Below are positions 53,985 to 63,211 of a stretch of DNA of 64,000 nucleotides, one piece after another. This stretch comes from G020354785 sp964534745 (lineage in GTDB: Bacteria; Bacteroidota; Bacteroidia; Bacteroidales; UBA10428): the NCBI GenBank assembly GCA_964534745.1, contig CAZHQW010000008.1, positions 1 to 64,000 on the forward strand, read 5' to 3'. A program made the position numbers and the translations under genes. The notes under the pieces were generated by a model. That model was not told the DNA's origin, searched no databases, and was given only the letters and a program-made list of their open reading frames with translations. Each line of letters begins with the position of its first letter. Positions within the stretch are counted from its first letter, which is position 1.

Positions 53985-54548
53985 ATGAAAACAAACCTCT
54001 TTGTTCTTTTAATTCTGGCTGTTTTAGCAGCAACTGCCTGCCAGGAGCAGATAGATGTTGACAAGGAAAAGGAAGCTATTATAGCCGTTGTTAACGCAGA
54101 ATCCAACGCATACCTGGCAAGGGATTTTGAAACTCTGTCCTCTTACATGGTACAGGATTCATTGCATATACAGTTATATGCAAGTAAGTGGAATTTTGAA
54201 TATGTAGTTGGATGGGAAGATGCAGTTGAAGGATATAAAAAAGATTTTGCTAATGATTCGGCATGGAATAAAATGAAGAATCCCAGACTCGAAAGGAAGA
54301 ATTATTATATCAAAGTTTATCCTCAAAGTGCATGGGCGGTTTTCAAGACTATTTATAAGTGGGATGAGGACACCATAACACATAAGTGGAAAGTTATTGA
54401 AACACGTTTCCTTGAAAAGGTTGACGGTGAATGGAAAATAACCTATGTTAACAATGTGTCCAAGACAGGTTATGAAGAGCAAGAAAAGGAGAAAGAAGCA
54501 GCCAAAGCAGCAGAACCTAAGGAAGAAAAAGAAGAAAAGGCTGAATAG
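53985..54548 (+). CDS. NTF2-like (DUF4440/SnoaL-type) lipoprotein
   Basis: The 187-residue protein has a lipoprotein leader (MKTNLFVLLILAVLAATAC). It then shows the pattern of NTF2-like DUF4440 domains: KEKEAIIAVVNAESNAYLAR, DFETLSSYMVQDSLHIQLYA, and the closing strands WKVIETRFLEKVDGEWKITY. Such domains form small cone-shaped pockets and serve varied roles. The last 20 residues are almost only Glu, Lys and Ala (EEQEKEKEAAKAAEPKEE), a charged tail not part of the fold. A terminator follows after about 45 bp, so it is a single-gene transcript. Confidence 0.8.
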   Translation: MKTNLFVLLILAVLAATACQEQIDVDKEKEAIIAVVNAESNAYLARDFETLSSYMVQDSLHIQLYASKWNFEYVVGWEDAVEGYKKDFANDSAWNKMKNPRLERKNYYIKVYPQSAWAVFKTIYKWDEDTITHKWKVIETRFLEKVDGEWKITYVNNVSKTGYEEQEKEKEAAKAAEPKEEKEEKAE

Positions 54549-54591
54549 GAGTATGCCAGACCTACGTTAGCTATCCGAAATGTAAATGAAT

Positions 54592-54621
54592 AAGCCCTCT
54601 GGAATATTATACAGGGGGCTT
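54592..54621 (+). terminator. Terminator after the NTF2-like lipoprotein gene
   Basis: AAGCCCTCTG pairs with CAGGGGGCTT (one G-U pair) across 10 nt, followed by AATTGTTAT. It lies 43 bp after the stop codon. Confidence 0.65.
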
Positions 54622-54693
54622 AATTGTTATAATCCCTGTACAAGTAATTATGCTGACCATTATATATATTATTGACATCTTAAAATAAAAATA

Positions 54694-56268
54694 ATGGACA
54701 AATTTTTTCTGAAGATCAAACACTGGCAGTTAATACTATTGCCTTTTGTTGTTTCACTTATGTATACTCTTTGTACCCAAAATTATTTCGCTTCACCTCC
54801 TGCATATATGAGATCTCATATAGCCTTATTTGCTTTAAGCCCGGCAGTGGTATACTCATTTTTTATATTATTCTGGTATGGATGGATTTATTCTTTAGGT
54901 AAAAGTCTTCATAGGAACCTCCCTCCGACAGTAAAGATGAACCTTAGCGGATTTAAGAACAGTATTTATTTAATTTTTATCTGGCTGTTTTGTTTATGCA
55001 TCTTCAATACTCTTATGATGACCAGCCGGTTATCTTCCCGTGAATATTCTGGTATAACATTCTTATTTATGTTCTTATTTTTCTTGTTTTCGATTTTAGC
55101 AGTAATCCTTACTTTCAGATGCAGGTATGTTGTAACCAGGGCACTTAGAGCTGCAGAAAAACAAGAGCCTGTAAAATTTAACCAGTTTGCATTAGACTTT
55201 TTCCTGATGATTTTATTTTTACCTTTCGGCATATTAAAAGTTCAACCAAGGATAAACAGACTGTTTAAGGAGGAATTGGATGCGGGTAAGAAAATACATG
55301 AAACAAATCCGCTAATTAAATGGAGTTTGAGTCTTATTTTTATATTGTCCGGACTGGCTATCTTGGTTTTATATTTCCACAATCGCAATTTCTTACTTTC
55401 AGGTATACCTTTAATTCTTGCAGGGATTATGCTGCTTCCCCCGATTGGCAATATGATTCAGAACAAATTTGGCATAGACAAGAGAAGACATATCAGTTAT
55501 ACTTCAGTAATACTATTATGCTTATGTTCAATGCTGTTTTTTAATATTCCTCATACTATTGACAGAGAGAGCAGGAAGGCAAAAAAGATTGTCTATTACA
55601 ACAGCAATGAGCAACCTCTAAATAAGAAAGAGACCAGGCTTATAAAAAAAGCTATTCATCACGATAAGATAAATGTAAGCCTCAAGGCACTTGATAAAAT
55701 AACTGATCAAAATATGCTTCTTAATATTGCGGTGCTTTCCAGACATATTGATGTCCGCCATCAAGCACTTAGAAGATTAACAAGTCAGTATTTTCTTACA
55801 GAAATTCTTAAAAGGAAAAATTATATGGAAATTCATTATGCAGCACTTAAAAGAATAACTGACCCGGCTTGTCTTGCTGTTGTTGTAAAAGACTGTGGCA
55901 ATAGCCATATTCGTATTGAAGCCCTTAAAAGAATAACAGACCAGGATATTATTGCTTATGTTGCCAAAAAAGATCCGAATTCTAAAGTCCGTATTGAAGC
56001 TATAAAAATATTAACAGGAAGAAGTGTCATTGCTGACGTTGCCAGTAACGATCCTGAATATGATATTCGGCAGTTCGCATATAAAAAACTGGGATTGGAA
56101 AACAGCCAGGACGCATTATATGATGTTTTCATGAATGATACAATCGGATGGGTCCGTAGTGATGCATTTGATAAACTGACAGACCGTAAAATATTAAATG
56201 AAATTGCAGCAAATAATGGCTTCTATGGAAGAAAGGCAAAAGTGAAGCTAAGGAAGCTATATAGATAA
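54694..56268 (+). CDS. Membrane protein with C-terminal HEAT-like repeats, function unknown
   Basis: The 524-residue protein has about eight hydrophobic helices in residues 10-295 and a soluble C-terminal half (about 305-524) made of seven repeats of about 24 residues around the motif x-A-L-K-R-I-T-D: LKALDKITD, HQALRRLTS, YAALKRITD, IEALKRITD, IEAIKILTG, QFAYKKLGL and SDAFDKLTD. These fit degenerate HEAT-type helical repeats that usually bind other proteins. I do not recognise the membrane part. The gene converges with the mechanosensitive channel gene with only 2 bp between stop codons. It probably presents a protein-binding scaffold on one face of the inner membrane. Confidence 0.78.
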   Translation: MDKFFLKIKHWQLILLPFVVSLMYTLCTQNYFASPPAYMRSHIALFALSPAVVYSFFILFWYGWIYSLGKSLHRNLPPTVKMNLSGFKNSIYLIFIWLFCLCIFNTLMMTSRLSSREYSGITFLFMFLFFLFSILAVILTFRCRYVVTRALRAAEKQEPVKFNQFALDFFLMILFLPFGILKVQPRINRLFKEELDAGKKIHETNPLIKWSLSLIFILSGLAILVLYFHNRNFLLSGIPLILAGIMLLPPIGNMIQNKFGIDKRRHISYTSVILLCLCSMLFFNIPHTIDRESRKAKKIVYYNSNEQPLNKKETRLIKKAIHHDKINVSLKALDKITDQNMLLNIAVLSRHIDVRHQALRRLTSQYFLTEILKRKNYMEIHYAALKRITDPACLAVVVKDCGNSHIRIEALKRITDQDIIAYVAKKDPNSKVRIEAIKILTGRSVIADVASNDPEYDIRQFAYKKLGLENSQDALYDVFMNDTIGWVRSDAFDKLTDRKILNEIAANNGFYGRKAKVKLRKLYR

Positions 56269-56270
56269 GT

Positions 56271-58766
56271 CTAGTTCTTCCCTTTTAATCCTTTCATAAC
56301 TCCCGGATCAACGGACCTGATATGCAGGTCATGCTGCGGGAAAGGTATTTCAATACCGGCATCTTTCAGTGCCTTATTCACGGCAACGTTAATCTCACTC
56401 TGAACGCTTAATCTCTCATCAGCCTTGTTAATCCAGAAAAGCAGCCTGAAATCAAGGGAGCTGCTGCCAAAACCTGTAAACAGTGTGAGAGGTGCCGGTT
56501 CTTTAAGGACCTGTTTATGTTCACCAGGTATATTCTGCAATATCTTTAATACCTTATCGGGATCGGTCCCATAGGCTACTCCTACCAGTACCTCTGCCCT
56601 CCTCTGCCTGTTAGTTAGTGTCCAGTTTATCAGTTCCTTGGATATAAGGTTACCATTGGGTACAATGACCTCCGCACCGTCAAAGGTAAATATTGTGCTG
56701 GAGCGTATGCCTATTTCTTTTACTGTACCCCAGAACTCACCTACCTCTATAATATCTCCCACCTGTATAGGTCTCTCAAAGGCAAGAATGATACCTGAAA
56801 CAAGGTTATTGAAGATATTCTGCAACCCGAAACCTATACCTACACCTAAAGCGCCGAGAAGCAGGGCCAGCTTGTTCATGTCAACACCTGCCGCAGCCAC
56901 GGCAAACAAGAAGCCTATTGTGATCACTGCTATACGAAGAATAAGTGATATTGCCCCGGGAACGCCCCTCTTAAGCTTTATCTTCGGAGCTACTTCTCCT
57001 TCGATAATTATTCTGACGACCTTCGATACCCACAATGTTAACCATACAATAAGTGCAAATACCACAATATTGCCAAGTGACATACTCACTGTGCCAACCG
57101 ATATAGTATAGGTAAATAGCCCCAATATCCATTTATAGATGTCATCCCAGATTGTGAACAGTCTAAGTGTAAGGATTAACCAGAGAATCCAGGAAAGAGC
57201 ATTCACAATGACAACAAGTCTTTTATAAATTATTTCGCTGTACTGCTTTATTAAATTGAGCTTCTGCAGGCCCTTGCTATATAAAGATATGATAATAAGG
57301 CTTTTTATTGTCAGGCTCAAAGTATAAAATATGAGTATCAGGGCTGCACTTTTTATAATTCCATAGGTAATAAACTCTGCCAGGTTAACCGCACCCACAA
57401 TTACTGCAAAAAATGAAATAGCAAGAAGTATGAAACTGATCGTCGCAAGGAAATGCAATACTTTCCCGAGACTTACAGACAAAATATATTCTCTCATGGA
57501 CTTCTTCTGTATTATCCATGCAAGGCATAGCAGTCCGAATACCATAATAATCATGAGAAAAAAACGGCTGAACAGTGAATCACTGTAAGCAAGTCCGTGC
57601 ACCTGAACCAGCACAACAGCAGCTGCAGTAAAGTATATAAACATCCTTATCTTCTTTGTAATAATATCCGTAATAATTATTAGGACAGGAACCAGCAGAA
57701 TTACCATATTAACAAGTTTGACTGACTCCGGGATATTGTCATAAAGGATATAAGTCATAAGAAAAGAAATAAGTAGAAGGGATGAAAATGGCCTCTTTAT
57801 TATTTTATTTATTGCCGCAGCCCTCGGCATATCTTCGCCCGGGGTGAAATGCTTAAGAAGGCGGTAAGAGAAGAGAACGAATACAAGAAGGATGAGGAAG
57901 ACCATAAGGTGCATCCATATCCTGAAAGAGTAATTATGTATGAAGTCCTTAAAGCTGATAATTGTGTCATCGATGAATGATCTTTTTTCTTTGAATACTT
58001 TTCCTTTCTCCTCTGATTTTGACACCTTCCAAATAGGAGGCTGGTCGAGTTCGAAGAGCTTCTTTGTCGTAACCTCCCGGGCAAGTGTTATCTTACCCAT
58101 AATCTCATTTACAAAAATTAGTGCCATGGAAACCTGCACAAGCCTTTCCTGAAGGAACTCGGAATCTGACTGGAAGTCGGATTGAAGTTTTTCCAGGTTA
58201 TCAAGGGTGAATTTAATCTGCTCAATAACCAGCTCAGGAGCTTCTACCTTCTGTACCCCCATAAGCGTGTTTTGCCATATGGTCTGCATTTCCTTGAGTG
58301 ATTTTATTTCATTTTCAAGATCCCGGACGCGCCCGGTCAGGACACCCTGTTCATTCAACAGGAGAGAATGCAGAAGTGACCATTCACCTTCAAGGTTATT
58401 CAAAATTCTGAAGTTAAGCGATTCTATCTTATGCACGCGAGGGTCTTCCCTGAGCATATTTAACCTGAATATAAGTGTATCTGTCCTTGATACAATGGCA
58501 GCTTTATTATCCTCTTTTAAAAGACTTTTCTGCTTGTTCATGATAAGGGAACTAACCTCTGTCGCCTGCCTTGTTATTTCAGGTATAGGGATTGATGTTG
58601 TTACCTGCCTGACTGTATCAGGTGCAGGCTCCTGTTGTGCTTTAACATGGACTTGCAGAAAAAGTATCTGAACCAATATTAAAATCACCGGTATCATAAA
58701 TCGTCTGTGTGAGAGCAACATCGAGGATGTATACGGATTTAAGTATTGCCTTTTTATCGGTTTCAT
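56271..58766 (-). CDS. Large MscS-family mechanosensitive channel
   Basis: The 831-residue protein has a signal-like helix (about 24-43), a periplasmic helical domain with coiled-coil character (about 50-240), roughly nine to ten further transmembrane helices and the MscS core near residues 610-810. The pore helix reads LALLLGALGVGIGFGLQNIF, followed by NLVSGIILAFERPIQVGDII and the beta domain (EVIVPNGNLISKELINW). The layout resembles MscK/MscM-type channels that open on membrane tension during osmotic downshock, though here it is shorter than E. coli MscK. A Met at codon 24 is an alternative start. It has no operon partner. Confidence 0.92.
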   Translation of the reverse strand: MKPIKRQYLNPYTSSMLLSHRRFMIPVILILVQILFLQVHVKAQQEPAPDTVRQVTTSIPIPEITRQATEVSSLIMNKQKSLLKEDNKAAIVSRTDTLIFRLNMLREDPRVHKIESLNFRILNNLEGEWSLLHSLLLNEQGVLTGRVRDLENEIKSLKEMQTIWQNTLMGVQKVEAPELVIEQIKFTLDNLEKLQSDFQSDSEFLQERLVQVSMALIFVNEIMGKITLAREVTTKKLFELDQPPIWKVSKSEEKGKVFKEKRSFIDDTIISFKDFIHNYSFRIWMHLMVFLILLVFVLFSYRLLKHFTPGEDMPRAAAINKIIKRPFSSLLLISFLMTYILYDNIPESVKLVNMVILLVPVLIIITDIITKKIRMFIYFTAAAVVLVQVHGLAYSDSLFSRFFLMIIMVFGLLCLAWIIQKKSMREYILSVSLGKVLHFLATISFILLAISFFAVIVGAVNLAEFITYGIIKSAALILIFYTLSLTIKSLIIISLYSKGLQKLNLIKQYSEIIYKRLVVIVNALSWILWLILTLRLFTIWDDIYKWILGLFTYTISVGTVSMSLGNIVVFALIVWLTLWVSKVVRIIIEGEVAPKIKLKRGVPGAISLILRIAVITIGFLFAVAAAGVDMNKLALLLGALGVGIGFGLQNIFNNLVSGIILAFERPIQVGDIIEVGEFWGTVKEIGIRSSTIFTFDGAEVIVPNGNLISKELINWTLTNRQRRAEVLVGVAYGTDPDKVLKILQNIPGEHKQVLKEPAPLTLFTGFGSSSLDFRLLFWINKADERLSVQSEINVAVNKALKDAGIEIPFPQHDLHIRSVDPGVMKGLKGKN

Positions 58767-58915
58767 AGTCCAGAGGTATTTTAATAATAAAAATAATAAT
58801 TCCTGAATAAACTGGACTTAATTCAGGGCATTTTTATTTAAATTAGGTGTTAGTTTAAAAGCAACCTTATATTTTATTATTTCATCATTAGACTTGGTAT
58901 TAAAAAATGTAGAAT

Positions 58916-59698
58916 ATGAAAAAACTTATGATAATAATTGCATTGTGTTCAATTATTTCATGCGAAAAAAACGATATTGACATTGAATACGGGAATATTC
59001 CGAGCGGACCTTCAGAAATCGTTAACGAGTTGAATGAAGCCTATGATCAGCAATCAAAGGAAAAGCTGAACCAGATACTGGAAAAATGGCATATTGAATA
59101 CACGGCTGTGAAAGAAGGCAATATAAATAACGATACGGCAAGGAATGCATACGAAGTATATATTGAGTTCTATACACCCTTTGATATTGGCAGGCTTGGC
59201 GGTTCAGAATGGGGGGAAGGATTATATTCCGGCGTCAGCTATGCAATAATACAAAACAAACTGGTTTATGATTTTGCCTACGAGTCATCATCCGTCGTTA
59301 TTCCTGATACAATATTTGATTTCAGGCCCGAGATAAGTTTTGACAATGGAGTGAAAACATTATACCTGACGGAAAATTATGAATATGCGCTGAATGTTTT
59401 TCTGGGTGACGAATATAATCCTGCGGGGACCGGAGGAATAATGAATCCGGCAACTGCAGGGGGAGATTCATACGAAAAGCAGCAGTTTCTTAATAACTAC
59501 CTGAAAGTTATTTACGGCCACTGGGGCGGCTACTGGCATCTTGAGACACATCCCGAAGCATACAGGATCTCATTTGATAAAAATATGGAGAATGCCATTG
59601 TTTATTTCAGAATTGTATATGAAGGCGGCGAAGCTAACTTGACAAGGCAGGATGGTGAATGGAAATTAGTTTCTTCAAGAATAAAGTGGGTAGAATGA
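58916..59698 (+). CDS. Lipoprotein, function unknown
   Basis: The 260-residue protein begins with a short lipoprotein leader (MKKLMIIIALCSIISC). I do not recognise the family. The first part contains a helical stretch (PSEIVNELNEAYDQQSKEKL), the middle has VYIEFYTPFDIGRLGGSEWG and YGHWGGYWHLETHPEAY, and the end (FRIVYEGGEANLTRQDGEWK) resembles the closing strands of NTF2-like or other small beta folds. It lies on the plus strand divergent from the channel gene, with 149 bp between them, and 82 bp before a small cysteine protein gene. Confidence 0.75.
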   Translation: MKKLMIIIALCSIISCEKNDIDIEYGNIPSGPSEIVNELNEAYDQQSKEKLNQILEKWHIEYTAVKEGNINNDTARNAYEVYIEFYTPFDIGRLGGSEWGEGLYSGVSYAIIQNKLVYDFAYESSSVVIPDTIFDFRPEISFDNGVKTLYLTENYEYALNVFLGDEYNPAGTGGIMNPATAGGDSYEKQQFLNNYLKVIYGHWGGYWHLETHPEAYRISFDKNMENAIVYFRIVYEGGEANLTRQDGEWKLVSSRIKWVE

Positions 59699-59780
59699 AC
59701 AGGGGCAAATTCTTCACTTGTTTATTAACAATAATTTATTTAATTTAGGTAAGTATTAAACGGTAATTAAAAAATATATT

Positions 59781-60017
59781 ATGAGTGATATGACATGCCC
59801 CAAGTATGAAAAATGCCCTATTTTCACAGGTGAATCATTTATGATAAAGGGTTCAAGCCAGATTTATAAGGAATTGTATTGCCTTGCCGGCCCTGAAAGA
59901 TATGAAACATGCAAAAGGTTTATTGTATCCGAAAAAACAGGCATGCCTGTACCCAAGACTATTATGCCAAATACTGAATTAACTATAGAAGAGATAATAA
60001 AGAAAATGCAAAAGTAA
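59781..60017 (+). CDS. Small four-cysteine cytoplasmic protein, function unknown
   Basis: The 78-residue protein has no signal or membrane helix. Four Cys occur as MTCPKYEKCPIF, YCLAG and ETCKRF, a spacing (C-x5-C-x20-C-x9-C) that could bind a metal or an Fe-S cluster. The C-terminus is a short helix (LTIEEIIKKMQK). I know similar short Cys proteins from Bacteroidota genomes only as uncharacterised. It precedes the PurF-like gene on the same strand with a 175-bp gap. Confidence 0.7.
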   Translation: MSDMTCPKYEKCPIFTGESFMIKGSSQIYKELYCLAGPERYETCKRFIVSEKTGMPVPKTIMPNTELTIEEIIKKMQK

Positions 60018-60192
60018 CCATAAAGGCTCCGAACGGTTACTGCCTTCCAAAAACTTTTTAACATATATTTTTGCAATCGGACAAATAATAACTGATCCGG
60101 ATTGTTAATTTCTTTTTTAAGCAGATAATTAAAAATCCTTTGAAATTTCTTTTATTTTTAGTTTCAAATTTGTAACAAAATCATTAAAGAAT

Positions 60193-61599
60193 ATGAGTGG
60201 ATTTTTTGGTGCCGTATCAAAAAATGATTGTGTGTTTGATGTCTTTTACGGCACTGATTACCACTCCCACCTCGGCACAAGGCGGGCCGGACTGGCTTAC
60301 TACTCAAAAGAAAAAGGATTCCAGCGCTCCATTCATAACATTGATGACGGTTACTTCAGGAATAAGTTTGAGAATGACGTAAAAGGCTTTTCAGGAAACA
60401 TCGGAATAGGTGTTATCAGTGACACTGAATCACAGCCTATTATGGTCACATCCCATATAGGGCGTTTTGCTGTTGCTACTGTCGGTAAAATTGTAAATAT
60501 TAAAGAAATTGAAGATGAATTTCTTAAGAAGAGGCGCACATTTACCGAACTGAGTGACGGAAGTGTAAATCCCACGGAGGTAGTAACAATGCTTATAGCC
60601 GAAGGTGAAAGCATTGAATCGGGTATAGAAATTGTATACGAGAGGGTTATAGGATCAATCTCAATGCTCATACTAACAGAAGACAGCATTATTGCAGCCA
60701 GGGATAAGCTGGGGAGAACACCAATAATAATAGGTAAAAAAGAAGGGGGCTATGCGCTTGCTTTTGAGTCCTGTGCTTTCTCGAACCTTGACTACGGACT
60801 TGAAAAATATGTCGGACCGGGAGAGATAGTCAAAGTAACTGCCAATGGTTATACACAGCTGCGCAAGCCTAACGATAAAATGCAGATCTGCGGATTCCTC
60901 TGGGTTTATTTCGGCTATCCCCCCTCCTTCTATGAAGGTGTCAACGTTGATGAATGCCGTTACCGCTGCGGTGCGGCGCTGGCACGCAGGGATAAGACCG
61001 ATGCCGACTTTGTTGCCGGAATACCTGACTCCGGAGTGGGCCATGCCCTGGGTTACAGCAATGAGAGGCGCATACCTCTCAAAAGGCCCTATTCGAAATA
61101 TACACCGACCTGGCCGCGCAGCTTCATGCCCCAGAGCCAGGATATGCGCGACCTTGTAGCAAAGATGAAGCTGCTGCCAAATTCAACACTCATCAAGGGG
61201 GGAAGGGGTATTTTTCTTGACGATTCCATTGTGCGTGGAACACAGCTAAAAGATAATGTAAGGGACCTTTATGCCGGAGGCATTAAAGAGATACACATGC
61301 GCATTGCATGTCCTCCCCTCACCTACCCCTGCGAATTCCTTAATTTCAGCCGCTCCAGATCACATCTCGATCTTGCTGCATGCAAAGCTGTACGAATACT
61401 TGAAGGAACGGAAGATATTAATATGCAGGAGTATTCAGATACAAAAAACGGTAAATATGCAGAAATGGTTGAACAGATAAGGAAAAGCCTTAACTTCACA
61501 ACCCTTATATATCAAAAACTTGATGACCTCGTTGATGCAATAGGCCTGCCCAAAGAAAAAATATGCACTCACTGCTGGGATGGTTCAAGCTATTACTAG
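60193..61599 (+). CDS. Amidophosphoribosyltransferase-like protein lacking the catalytic cysteine
   Basis: The 468-residue protein has the PurF layout: an N-terminal Ntn glutamine amidotransferase domain (1-225) and a phosphoribosyltransferase domain with the PRPP loop IFLDDSIVRGTQ (near 338-350). PurF makes phosphoribosylamine, the first step of purine synthesis. In active PurF the N-terminus reads M-C-G and the processed Cys is the glutaminase nucleophile. Here it reads MSGFFGAV, so Ser2 replaces it. The Fe-S cluster ligands of Bacillus-type PurF appear kept: Cys233 (MQICGFLWVYF), Cys380 (YPCEFLNF) and Cys458/Cys461 (ICTHCWDG). Similar Ser-type paralogues occur in other Bacteroidales. It may use ammonia or have another role. 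No other purine gene is adjacent. Confidence 0.88.
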   Translation: MSGFFGAVSKNDCVFDVFYGTDYHSHLGTRRAGLAYYSKEKGFQRSIHNIDDGYFRNKFENDVKGFSGNIGIGVISDTESQPIMVTSHIGRFAVATVGKIVNIKEIEDEFLKKRRTFTELSDGSVNPTEVVTMLIAEGESIESGIEIVYERVIGSISMLILTEDSIIAARDKLGRTPIIIGKKEGGYALAFESCAFSNLDYGLEKYVGPGEIVKVTANGYTQLRKPNDKMQICGFLWVYFGYPPSFYEGVNVDECRYRCGAALARRDKTDADFVAGIPDSGVGHALGYSNERRIPLKRPYSKYTPTWPRSFMPQSQDMRDLVAKMKLLPNSTLIKGGRGIFLDDSIVRGTQLKDNVRDLYAGGIKEIHMRIACPPLTYPCEFLNFSRSRSHLDLAACKAVRILEGTEDINMQEYSDTKNGKYAEMVEQIRKSLNFTTLIYQKLDDLVDAIGLPKEKICTHCWDGSSYY

Positions 61600-61655
61600 A
61601 AAAAAAAAGTACTTACATCAAACAAATCCCACCACTGTTTATTATTCTGATATAA

Positions 61656-61789
61656 CACGGTATTCTTCAGGCAGAAGCAGTAACTTCCACAGAAAAGAAA
61701 GACGATGTCAGAAATAGTTCAAAGGATATACTCGACTTTTATCCTAATCCGGTTACTGATATGATGACTCTGTCTTTTGACGTAATAGA
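61656..61789 (+). pseudogene. Decayed piece of a T9SS sorting domain gene
   Basis: Between the PurF-like and OmpA genes one plus-strand frame, open from 61656, reads HGILQAEAVTSTEKKDDVRN then SSKDILDFYPNPVTDMMTLS then FDVIDY, after which it meets the 3' end of the OmpA gene. DFYPNPVTD is the hallmark of the start of a type A T9SS sorting domain. The middle and end of the domain are missing and no start codon exists upstream. I read it as the remains of an exported protein cut off by a deletion or rearrangement next to the OmpA gene. It is the opposite half of the domain from the one found at 6765-6908. Confidence 0.6.
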
Positions 61790-63037
61790 CTATATTTTCA
61801 CAAACTCGACCCTGCGGTTATTAGCTTTTCCTTCGGCAGTGTTATTTGCATCAATAGGATTGCTCTCGCCCCAGCCTTTGCTGCTTAGCCTTTCTTTTGA
61901 TATTCCCATATCAATAAGCTTATTCATCACGGTTTTAGCCCTTTCTTCCGAAAGTTTCTGGTTGGAGTCAGTATCACCGTCACTGTCTGTATGCCCTTCC
62001 ACACTAAAATTAAGGTCAGAATGTTCATTCATTAAATCATAAATTTCATTAATCACGCCCATTGACTCAGGTTTAAGTGTTGCTTTGCCCACATCAAAGC
62101 GAATGCCACTAGCTATTATTTTTCCATCCTGAAGCACACGGTCATAATATTTCACTCCTCCTTCAGCTATTCTTATGTTCTTTATATAGTACCTTCTTTC
62201 GTTTGATGCCCAGGAGCAGTCTATTGAAATCCCTGTGGGATTGACATCAAGATGAGGTATGTTTATTAACCGTACATCATCCATATAAGCTTTGAATTTA
62301 CCTTTTGTATAAGCAAGGGCTACATGTACCCATCTTCTTTTTTCAAGGTTTTCTGATGGATATGTACTTGAAATACTGGCTATTTTCATCCTTTCGTCCG
62401 TTATAGTTAATGTTTCCTGATATCCACTGGGAGCATTCTGGTTTTTCCTGTCCCATAAATGAACAGACATATCGTTAGGTTCTACATACAGGTCAAATTC
62501 AACAGTAAAAATATCAGGCAGATAGTCTTTATCCGAATTTTCCATGTATGGCACAATAACCGGCTGACCTCCTCTGAACATAATAACTTTCTCTCCCCCA
62601 AACACGGCAACCTCGGCGTTACCCCTGTATAAGTCCCAGCGTGAGGGGAACTCTCCGTTTTCTTCACCTGCAAGATTGTCTTCGAAAATAATTTTGTCGC
62701 CAGGAACAAAATCATACTTGCTCCATGACAACTCGGGCGTTGTTTTCTTAGCCTCGGATTTTCCGGCTGGTTCTTCAGTACCGGAAGAAGTAACTTCTGA
62801 GGATTCATCTTCCTCAGTCCCTTCACCTTTATCCTCAGATTCGCTTTTATCCTTATCTTTAAAAAGGCTGCCTACTCCTTCTTCAACCTCATCCAGGCTT
62901 TTATCAATACCCTGGTCTACTTTTCTGTTGGCACGCTGGTTGGTCTTGCTCTTAATTTTGTCTTTAAGATTTATTTGTGCATTGGCTAATCCGTATGTTA
63001 CGAATAACAGAAGGATAATGTAAAAAATGTTTTTCAT
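61790..63037 (-). CDS. OmpA-family outer-membrane/peptidoglycan-binding protein
   Basis: The Met at 63037 starts a signal peptide (MKNIFYIILLLFVTYGLANAQ). The 415-residue protein continues with an acidic, Ser/Glu/Lys-rich linker (about 45-105), a beta-sandwich region resembling LamG/concanavalin domains (about 115-290; WVHVALAYTKGKFKAYMDDV) and a C-terminal OmpA domain (about 305-415) with FSVEGHTDSDGD, LSEERAKTVMNKL and NPIDANNTAEGKANNRRVEF. The OmpA part binds peptidoglycan non-covalently. The sandwich may bind a surface ligand. It is a single gene; its 3' end abuts the T9SS remnant on the other strand. Confidence 0.9.
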   Translation of the reverse strand: MKNIFYIILLLFVTYGLANAQINLKDKIKSKTNQRANRKVDQGIDKSLDEVEEGVGSLFKDKDKSESEDKGEGTEEDESSEVTSSGTEEPAGKSEAKKTTPELSWSKYDFVPGDKIIFEDNLAGEENGEFPSRWDLYRGNAEVAVFGGEKVIMFRGGQPVIVPYMENSDKDYLPDIFTVEFDLYVEPNDMSVHLWDRKNQNAPSGYQETLTITDERMKIASISSTYPSENLEKRRWVHVALAYTKGKFKAYMDDVRLINIPHLDVNPTGISIDCSWASNERRYYIKNIRIAEGGVKYYDRVLQDGKIIASGIRFDVGKATLKPESMGVINEIYDLMNEHSDLNFSVEGHTDSDGDTDSNQKLSEERAKTVMNKLIDMGISKERLSSKGWGESNPIDANNTAEGKANNRRVEFVKI

Positions 63038-63211
63038 GGCTTTAGTTTTATGGTTATACATTTAATGTCAGAATTTCCAAATAACAATGAATTAATTAAT
63101 CTTTGTTAAGTGTATTGATTTAAAGTACATAAGTTTTTAGCCTGCAAGGTCAGTGATTCAAAGTTATAAATTTTTTATGCTAATTGAAAATAATTAATAT
63201 GGGCGCTGTCC

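Noticed and set aside
56638..57111. Open frame of 157 codons opposite the MscS core
   Set aside because: It covers the most conserved part of the MscS gene in antisense; typical shadow frame.
60010..60035. Inverted repeat GTAACC/GGTTAC at the end of the four-cysteine protein gene
   Set aside because: Short stem with a 15-nt loop and no U tract directly after it; too weak for a terminator call.
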